This document shows positions 1 to 4,058 of a stretch of 6,543 nucleotides of DNA, piece after piece. Made by a program: the position numbers and the translations under genes. Every line of letters starts with the position of its first letter. The first letter of the stretch is position 1. Source of the stretch: Micrococcales bacterium (GTDB taxonomy: Bacteria; Actinomycetota; Actinomycetes; Actinomycetales; Dermatophilaceae). The stretch is from NCBI GenBank assembly GCA_003157445.1, contig PMJN01000546.1, positions 1 to 6,543 on the forward strand, read 5' to 3'. The notes under the pieces are model-generated. The model ran no database searches. It worked only from the letters and a program-made list of their open reading frames with translations, and was not told the origin of the DNA.

Positions 1-360
1 GGCAAGGAGCGCCTCGAACTCGGCTCTGGACAGGAGCGGGCCAGGCTCGTTGATCTTGGTGGTGGTGCCGTCGGGCTCCACCAGGGCAAGGTTGGTGCGG
101 ATCGAGCCACCGATCGGCACGATCGCGACCGCGATGCCTGCCTCCTGCAGGAGCTCGGCCAGCAGATGCCCCTGTGGGCCGCCCGCGGGAAGAACCGCCA
201 GCGTGCGGGCCTTGTGCGCGGTCAGGGCCCGGGAGATGTTTACTCCTTTGCCACCCGGGTCGAGCCGGCTGCCGGTCGCTCGTTGCACTTCGCCGCGCTG
301 CAGGTCGGTGATGGACACCGTACGGTCAAGGCTCGGGTTCGGGGTCAGAGTAACGATCAT
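1..360 (-). CDS. fruK: 1-phosphofructokinase (PfkB family), N-terminal part, truncated by the window edge
   Basis: Cytoplasmic kinase that phosphorylates fructose 1-phosphate, the product of PTS fructose uptake, to fructose 1,6-bisphosphate with ATP. The first 120 residues are visible; the family is usually about 310 residues, so roughly the last 60% lies beyond the left edge. The start MIVTLTPNPSLDRTV is characteristic of 1-phosphofructokinases and related tagatose-6-phosphate kinases. GGKGVNISRAL (residues 36-46) is the PfkB N-terminal substrate-binding signature, and RTN (88-90) followed by KINEPGP (102-108) is also conserved in this group. The ATG (360-358) overlaps the TGA stop of the regulator gene as ATGA. 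A strong ribosome site GAGGTGG (374-368) lies 7 bases upstream, inside the regulator gene, so the two are co-transcribed and probably translationally coupled. Tagatose-6-phosphate kinase is the main alternative, but a DeoR-type regulator next door favours fructose. Confidence 0.92.
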   Translation of the reverse strand, partial: MIVTLTPNPSLDRTVSITDLQRGEVQRATGSRLDPGGKGVNISRALTAHKARTLAVLPAGGPQGHLLAELLQEAGIAVAIVPIGGSIRTNLALVEPDGTTTKINEPGPLLSRAEFEALLA

Positions 361-1118
361 GCGAGCACCACCTCAGGCCCAAGAGCCTCAATCTCGGCAG
401 CGGTCTCAGGGTCGAGCCCGTCGTCAGTAATGATAGCTGCGATGTCTTCCAGATCGGCGAAGCGCGCGAAGTGGTCGACGCCTATTTTCGTGTGGTCGGT
501 CAGCACCACGGAGCGCCGGGCTGCTTTGATCATGGCGCGCTTGGCCGCGGCCTCGGACTGGTCAGGGGTGGTCAGGCCGCGCTCTGTGGACAGACCGTTG
601 GTGCCGATGAAGGCGACGTCGACAAACACGTCTTGCAGGGCGTTGGTGACCCACAAGCCCACTGCGGCGAGGGTTCGGCCGCGCACCCGACCACCGAGCA
701 GATAGAGGTTGAGGTTCTGGTGCTGGGCCACAATGGTGGCGATCGTCAAAGAGTTGGTGACGATGGTGAGCTCGTGATCGCGGGGGAGCCGCTCAGCCAG
801 CCGCATGGTGGTGGTGCCAGCATCAAGCAGCACTGTGCCCTCGTCAGGCAGGTGGGGCAGTGCCGCCTTTGCGATGCGCTCCTTCTCTGCGACGAAGCGC
901 TCTGAGCGCGCCTCGACGCCGGGCTCGAACCCGAGCCGCTCGACGGGAATGGCGCCGCCGTGGACTCGGCGCAGCACGCCATGTCGTTCAAGAATGGTCA
1001 GATCCCGGCGCACCGTCTCAGGTGTGACATCGAGCGCCTCGGCCAGGGTGTTGACCTCGACCCGTCCCTCGGCGCGGGCGCGGTCCAGGATGTGCTGCTG
1101 GCGTTCCTCTGCGTACAT
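357..1118 (-). CDS. fruR: DeoR-family transcriptional regulator, likely fructose operon regulator
   Basis: Sugar-phosphate-responsive DNA-binding protein, 253 residues, the usual DeoR length. The N-terminal winged helix-turn-helix spans about residues 3-58, with the recognition region VTPETVRRDLTILERHGVLR (31-50) followed by RVHGGA. The C-terminal DeoRC sensor domain (about 75-235) folds like phosphosugar isomerases and shows DAGTTTMRLAERL (99-111), TNSL (121-124), LGGRVR (141-146) and GLSTERGLTTPDQSEA (175-190). I chose the ATG at 1118 because MYAEERQQHIL is the canonical DeoR start and GGGAGA (1128-1123) precedes it by 4 bases. An in-frame start at 1193 would add 25 residues but lies upstream of the likely promoter. 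The gene overlaps fruK by 4 bases, which points to control of that operon and probably of itself; fructose 1-phosphate as inducer is inferred from family and context. Confidence 0.9.
   Translation of the reverse strand: MYAEERQQHILDRARAEGRVEVNTLAEALDVTPETVRRDLTILERHGVLRRVHGGAIPVERLGFEPGVEARSERFVAEKERIAKAALPHLPDEGTVLLDAGTTTMRLAERLPRDHELTIVTNSLTIATIVAQHQNLNLYLLGGRVRGRTLAAVGLWVTNALQDVFVDVAFIGTNGLSTERGLTTPDQSEAAAKRAMIKAARRSVVLTDHTKIGVDHFARFADLEDIAAIITDDGLDPETAAEIEALGPEVVLA
368..374 (-). promoter_or_regulatory. Ribosome binding site of fruK inside fruR
   Basis: GAGGTGG on the minus strand sits 7 bases before the fruK ATG, within the last codons of fruR. It is the best Shine-Dalgarno match in the window. 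It settles the fruK start and suggests high translation of the kinase independent of, or coupled to, fruR termination at the ATGA overlap. Confidence 0.75.
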
Positions 1119-1122
1119 GGGG

Positions 1123-1128
1123 TCTCCC
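1123..1128 (-). promoter_or_regulatory. Ribosome binding site of fruR
   Basis: GGGAGA followed by CCCC and the ATG at 1118. The 4-base gap is slightly short but workable. It decides between the start at 1118 and the longer in-frame start at 1193. Confidence 0.55.
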
Positions 1129-1151
1129 GATTGCGATCGGTTATTGAGACA

Positions 1152-1180
1152 TTTATAGCCCCCGTCAGGAGTGATGTAAA
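1152..1180 (-). promoter_or_regulatory. Sigma-70-type promoter of the fruR-fruK operon
   Basis: On the minus strand, TTTACA (1180-1175, 5 of 6 to the -35 consensus) is separated by exactly 17 bases from TATAAA (1157-1152, 5 of 6 to the -10 consensus). Transcription would start near 1145, giving a leader of about 27 bases before the fruR ATG that includes its ribosome site. The local AT-richness contrasts with the GC-rich surroundings. This is the clearest promoter in the window; activity is inferred from sequence only. Confidence 0.75.
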
Positions 1181-1186
1181 GAGAGT

Positions 1187-1232
1187 CAGACAAAAAACAA
1201 CCAAAACAAATGTCTGGATCGACCCGTTTGTC
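1187..1232. promoter_or_regulatory. Probable FruR operator: inverted and direct repeats upstream of the fruR promoter
   Basis: CAGACA (1187-1192) and TGTCTG (1211-1216) form a perfect inverted repeat flanking an A/C-rich tract with reiterated ACAAA/AACAA units. A further TTTGTC (1227-1232) mirrors GACAAA (1189-1194). Iterated T-rich/A-rich half-sites resembling TGTTTG are typical of DeoR-family operators. The block begins 7 bases upstream of the -35 hexamer, at about -42 to -87 from the inferred transcription start. That position suits activation, or repression by looping, better than simple promoter occlusion. Binding by the adjacent regulator is inferred. Confidence 0.5.
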
Positions 1233-1246
1233 GGAATCGATTCGGT

Positions 1247-1864
1247 CTAATCCTGTGTGTGACGTCCGAATCGTCCGTAATGTGCCACCTGGTCCAGGCC
1301 GCGGCGACCCCGCTTGAGGCTTTGGCTCTTGGCGTGGGTCATCGGATAACCCAGTGACACCACGCCAACCAGATGGCGTTCACGAGGGATGCCGAACGCC
1401 TCAAAGACGTCCTCGTGCGCCTCGGGAGGCGTTCCGAAGAAGCAGCTGCCAAGGCCCTCATCGACCGCGGTCAATAAGATCAGTAGGGCTGCCATGCCTG
1501 TGTCGACGTCCCAGTAGGGAACCGGCCAGCGCGCTTGGTCCATGTCGGACCAGCCCTTGTCCGGCTCGGCGTAGCGGCGCAGGTATGCGCCCTCATCAGA
1601 TAGGCACAGGATCAGTGCGGGGGCACTCTTGATCCCGACCAGCCACGCGTCCGGCTCGTCGTCGGGGTCGGTGGTGGCCGCCCAGTAGGCCTGTCGTTCC
1701 TCCTGCTTGGCGAGCACGACAAAGTCCCAGCCCTGGCTGAAACCCGCGCTAGGGGCCCGGATCGCGTTGCCCAGAGCGGTGTTGATGACCTCGGTGGGCA
1801 CCGGTCGGTCGGGGTCATAGCCTCGGACCATGGCGCGCCTGCGAACGACGTCAGAGAATTCCAC
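1247..1864 (-). CDS. Nitroreductase-family FMN-dependent oxidoreductase
   Basis: Predicted cytoplasmic flavoprotein of 205 residues that would use FMN and NAD(P)H to reduce nitro compounds, quinones or another unsaturated substrate; the physiological substrate cannot be read from sequence. Family hallmarks are the N-terminal RRRAMVRGY (8-16), whose arginines bind FMN phosphate, APSAGFSQGWDF (37-48), the long helix VDTGMAALLILLTAVDEGLGSCFFG (120-144) and the closing VGVVSLGYP (166-174). Length is normal for the superfamily. The start is GTG at 1864: an in-frame TGA at 1877-1879 leaves no other upstream start, and starting at the internal Met-12 would remove conserved arginines. No clear Shine-Dalgarno is visible. 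The TAG stop lies about 15 bases from the fruR operator region, so readthrough into the fruR operon is possible. No close functional link to its neighbours is evident. Confidence 0.85.
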   Translation of the reverse strand: MEFSDVVRRRAMVRGYDPDRPVPTEVINTALGNAIRAPSAGFSQGWDFVVLAKQEERQAYWAATTDPDDEPDAWLVGIKSAPALILCLSDEGAYLRRYAEPDKGWSDMDQARWPVPYWDVDTGMAALLILLTAVDEGLGSCFFGTPPEAHEDVFEAFGIPRERHLVGVVSLGYPMTHAKSQSLKRGRRGLDQVAHYGRFGRHTQD

Positions 1865-1866
1865 GC

Positions 1867-1894
1867 GATCACTGTGTCACGATCACGGGATCAC
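1867..1894. repeat. Three GATCAC/GTGATC boxes upstream of the nitroreductase gene
   Basis: GATCAC occurs at 1867-1872, 1881-1886 and 1889-1894, all in the same orientation, reading GTGATC on the coding strand. They start within 3 bases of the GTG start codon, so they lie in the leader or promoter of the nitroreductase gene. They could be a regulator binding site or translation-control element; the spacing (14 and 8 bases) is irregular and chance is possible. Confidence 0.35.
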
Positions 1895-1910
1895 GTTTGG
1901 TGGAGCTGCT

Positions 1911-1950
1911 GTGACCCTTGGCTCTCAGGTACCTGAGAGCCAAGGGTCAC
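1911..1950. repeat. Perfect 40-base palindrome with no spacer
   Basis: Bases 1911-1930 (GTGACCCTTGGCTCTCAGGT) are followed immediately by their exact reverse complement. In RNA the symmetry can be extended to about 1905-1956 by allowing two G-U pairs, giving a stem of up to 26 pairs less the few needed for a loop. It lies between two minus-strand genes, about 250 bases past the acyl-CoA synthetase stop and 46 bases before the nitroreductase start. Neither side has a T-rich run, so it is not a standard intrinsic terminator, although long hairpins without U tracts are proposed terminators in actinobacteria. Other readings are a double-strand-specific operator, a repetitive extragenic palindrome, or head-to-head ends of a lost mobile element. 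Confidence 0.85.
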
Positions 1951-2037
1951 GGCAGTCATCATCGCTGGTCGCCCTTGTCTGCGCCCGTCCTGTCATCTGG
2001 CTCGCGGCTGTCTTCTTGTCGGTGTGACCCGTCCGGC

Positions 2038-2112
2038 AGGTGCTTCAGCGGGCTCGACCCGGACAAGGAATACGCCCTCGTGGTTATCGATCTGACTGAC
2101 GCAAGGCGCTAG
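2038..2112 (+). pseudogene. Possible remnant of an ISL3-like transposase gene
   Basis: In the frame ending at the TAG at 2110-2112 the translation closes with LDPDKEYALVVIDLTDARR. The segment YALVVIDLT resembles, from memory, the YVTVIIDLT stretch that precedes the catalytic region of ISL3-family transposases in actinobacteria. If real it is only about 25 codons of a gene normally over 400 codons long, with no upstream or downstream continuation that I can recognise. This is a weak resemblance; the alternative is a chance open frame. Confidence 0.15.
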
Positions 2113-2203
2113 GCCCGGCTCGCCCGCAGTCGGCGAACACCGCACCCAACGCGGCGGAGTGCCCGTCGTGGAGTCAGCGAGTTGCCCGAGTCAGCGCGAT
2201 CTC

Positions 2204-3973
2204 TTAGTCCTTGAGCCCCGGGAAGTCGGACTCCCAGAACTCGAGCTCGCTGGCCCTGCTCGAGGCGCTGTCGCCCGCTGCGGCTCCGTGGACCTCCTGC
2301 TCGCGACCACGCAGCTCAACCCGGCGAATCTTGCCCGAGATGGTCTTGGGCAGCTCAGCGAACTCGATTCGGCGAACCCGTTTGTATGCCGCGAGGTTCT
2401 TGCGCGCATAGGCCAGGATCGACTCGGCAGTCGGCGGGGTCGGCGGGTAGCCTGGCGCCAGAACGATGTAGGCCTTTGGCACGGCAAGGCGGGTGGGATC
2501 CGGCGAGGGCACCACGGCCGCCTCGGCGACTGCCGGGTGCTCAATCAGGACAGACTCGAGTTCGAAGGGGCTGATCCGGTAGTCCGAGGCCTTGAACACG
2601 TCATCGGCCCGTCCCACGTACGTGATGTAGCCGCGTCCATCCCGCGAGGCCACATCCCCGGTGTGATACGCGCCCTCGCGCATCGACTCCGCTGTCCGTT
2701 CCGGGTCGCCGTGGTAGCCGGCCATCAGACCCACCGGGCGCCCACGAGAGCCTGTCAGACGCAAGCAGAGCTCACCCTCGGCGCCGTCGCCGAGCCGTTC
2801 CTGGCCAGTTGCCGGGTCGAGCAGGATCACCTCGTATCCAGGCAGGACCCGTCCCATCGAGCCGGGCACGACGTCCTGGCCGGGGCTGTTGCCCACCTGG
2901 GCGGTCGTTTCGGTCTGCCCGAACCCGTCCCGGATCACGATCCCGAGCCCATCCTGGACCTGCTGGATGACCTCAGGATTGAGCGGCTCACCGGCGCCCA
3001 CCATTTCGCGGAGGGCGAGCCGCCCGCGCCATGGCCCCAGGTCCTGCTGAATCAACATCCGGTAGACGGTCGGCGGGGCACAGAACGTGCTCACCGACTC
3101 CTGTGCCATCGTCGCCAGCAATGCCGCCGCGTCAAAACGTGGCTGGTTGACGACCAGGATCGTGGCTTCGGCGTTCCATGGAGCGAAGAACGAGGACCAT
3201 GCGTGCTTGGCCCAGCCCGGCGAGGAGATGTTGAGGTGGATATCCCCAGGCTGTAGGCCGATCCAGTACATCGTGGACAGATGCCCAACGGGGTAGGACA
3301 GATGGGTGTGCTTGACGAGCTTGGGCTGGGCGGTCGTGCCGGAGGTGAAGTAGAGCAGCAAGGCATCGTCGCCGCCAGCCTTGTGCACAGGCACGAATGC
3401 GTCGGGCGCAGTGAAGGCGGGCGCGGAGCGCGACTCGCCATATGACCTCCAGCCGGCAACCGGGTCTCCGACGGCGATGCGCGTATAAGTGCCGCTGACA
3501 TCGTCGAACTTGGCGGCGTCGCCAGAGGCGGCCACCACATGAACCACACCGCCCCTGGAGATTCGGTCGTCGAGGTCGGCAGATGTCAGCAACGTCGTCG
3601 CAGGGATCACTACGACGCCGAGTTTGATGCAGGCCAGCAGGGTCTCCCACAGCTCCACCTGGTTGCCCAGCATCAGCAGGAGGCGGTCGCCCTTGGCAGC
3701 GCCGATGGCGGATAGCCATGAGGCCACCTGGGAGGATCGGGCCGACATCTGCCCATAGGTCACCGCATTGCTTGTTCCGTCGGCCTCGACGATCTTTAGG
3801 GCCACCCGCGGGCCGGTTGAGGCGTCGGCTGCCACCTGGTCGAACCAGTCCAGGGCCCAGTTGAAATCCGCGGACCTGGGCGGGTCGTATTCGGCCACCG
3901 CCCGGTGGTAGTCGGCCCGGGCCGACAGCAGGAGGTCTCGGGCACTGCGGAACTGTGCGTATGCATCGGCCAT
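2204..3973 (-). CDS. AMP-forming acyl-CoA synthetase (medium-chain/acetyl-CoA synthetase-like)
   Basis: Cytoplasmic enzyme that activates a carboxylic acid with ATP to an acyl-adenylate and then forms the CoA thioester, releasing AMP. It has 589 residues, near the usual 540-650. ANL-superfamily core motifs appear in order: P-loop YFTSGTTAQPK (208-218), GFGQTE (350-355), YHTGD (436-440), hinge GRADD (454-458) and the C-terminal catalytic loop PKTISGK (542-548) with Lys-548. The sequence KASDYRISPFELES resembles the medium-chain acyl-CoA synthetase branch more than true acetyl-CoA synthetase, so the substrate may be a short or medium fatty, branched or aromatic acid. PKTISGK fits the PX4GK motif that Pat-type acyltransferases acylate, and such a protein is encoded divergently 85 bases away. 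The start ATG at 3973 has a modest AAGG 7 bases upstream. Asp-464 replaces the glycine found in acetyl-CoA synthetases at this point. Confidence 0.9.
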   Translation of the reverse strand: MADAYAQFRSARDLLLSARADYHRAVAEYDPPRSADFNWALDWFDQVAADASTGPRVALKIVEADGTSNAVTYGQMSARSSQVASWLSAIGAAKGDRLLLMLGNQVELWETLLACIKLGVVVIPATTLLTSADLDDRISRGGVVHVVAASGDAAKFDDVSGTYTRIAVGDPVAGWRSYGESRSAPAFTAPDAFVPVHKAGGDDALLLYFTSGTTAQPKLVKHTHLSYPVGHLSTMYWIGLQPGDIHLNISSPGWAKHAWSSFFAPWNAEATILVVNQPRFDAAALLATMAQESVSTFCAPPTVYRMLIQQDLGPWRGRLALREMVGAGEPLNPEVIQQVQDGLGIVIRDGFGQTETTAQVGNSPGQDVVPGSMGRVLPGYEVILLDPATGQERLGDGAEGELCLRLTGSRGRPVGLMAGYHGDPERTAESMREGAYHTGDVASRDGRGYITYVGRADDVFKASDYRISPFELESVLIEHPAVAEAAVVPSPDPTRLAVPKAYIVLAPGYPPTPPTAESILAYARKNLAAYKRVRRIEFAELPKTISGKIRRVELRGREQEVHGAAAGDSASSRASELEFWESDFPGLKD

Positions 3974-4058
3974 GGCATGACCTTAGTCACAGATTGCGAG
4001 TTCCGCCGATCGACGGTCCAGAGGACCTTCACCGGCTGGATCTGCCATTCTTAAACCC
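3974..4058. promoter_or_regulatory. Divergent intergenic region with two adjacent inverted repeats
   Basis: These 85 bases must hold the start signals for both the synthetase (minus) and the Pat-like gene (plus). Two symmetric elements lie side by side near the middle: CCG-n-CGATCG-n-CGG (4003-4016) and GGTCC-3 bases-GGACC (4015-4027), overlapping by 2 bases. AAGG (3984-3981) is the likely synthetase ribosome site. No good Shine-Dalgarno precedes the plus-strand ATG at 4059, so leaderless translation, common in actinobacteria, is possible. I could not identify -10/-35 pairs with confidence. A shared regulator is an inference. Confidence 0.45.

Larger units (their letters stand above)
1865..2203. 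other. 339-base intergenic region with palindromes and no convincing gene
   Basis: This gap separates the acyl-CoA synthetase stop from the nitroreductase start, both on the minus strand. It holds a perfect 40-base palindrome, three GATCAC boxes next to the nitroreductase start and a 9-base direct repeat (GAGTCAGCG at 2171-2179 and 2188-2196). It also contains a short open stretch that ends in a possible transposase-like fragment. The open frames across it have low-complexity, Ser/Arg-rich translations that do not look like real proteins. It should contain the nitroreductase promoter, but I could not pick one with confidence. Confidence 0.7.

Noticed and set aside
166..905. Plus-strand open frames opposite fruK and fruR
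   Set aside because: Antisense to clearly conserved proteins, no recognisable motifs, and no plausible start signals.
1119..1193. N-terminal extension of fruR beginning at 1193
   Set aside because: The extra 25 residues resemble no DeoR N-terminus, lie over the promoter hexamers and lack a ribosome site; MYAEERQQHIL at 1118 is the normal start.
1911..1950. Palindrome as an ordinary Rho-independent terminator
   Set aside because: No T-rich tail on either strand, no loop in the DNA symmetry, and about 250 bases beyond the nearest upstream stop codon; kept as an unexplained repeat instead.
1918..2112. A 64-codon plus-strand gene in the intergenic gap
   Set aside because: It starts inside the palindrome and its first two thirds are Ser/Arg-rich low-complexity sequence; only the last 20 or so residues look protein-like and are listed as a doubtful remnant.
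2171..2196. 9-base direct repeat GAGTCAGCG as an attachment site or insertion duplication
   Set aside because: The copies are only 8 bases apart with nothing between them, so they cannot bracket an element; noted within the intergenic description only.
2159..3256. Long plus-strand open frame of 365 codons opposite the acyl-CoA synthetase gene
   Set aside because: It is the antisense shadow of a GC-rich gene with all canonical synthetase motifs; its own translation has no recognisable domain and is rich in Arg, Ala and His.
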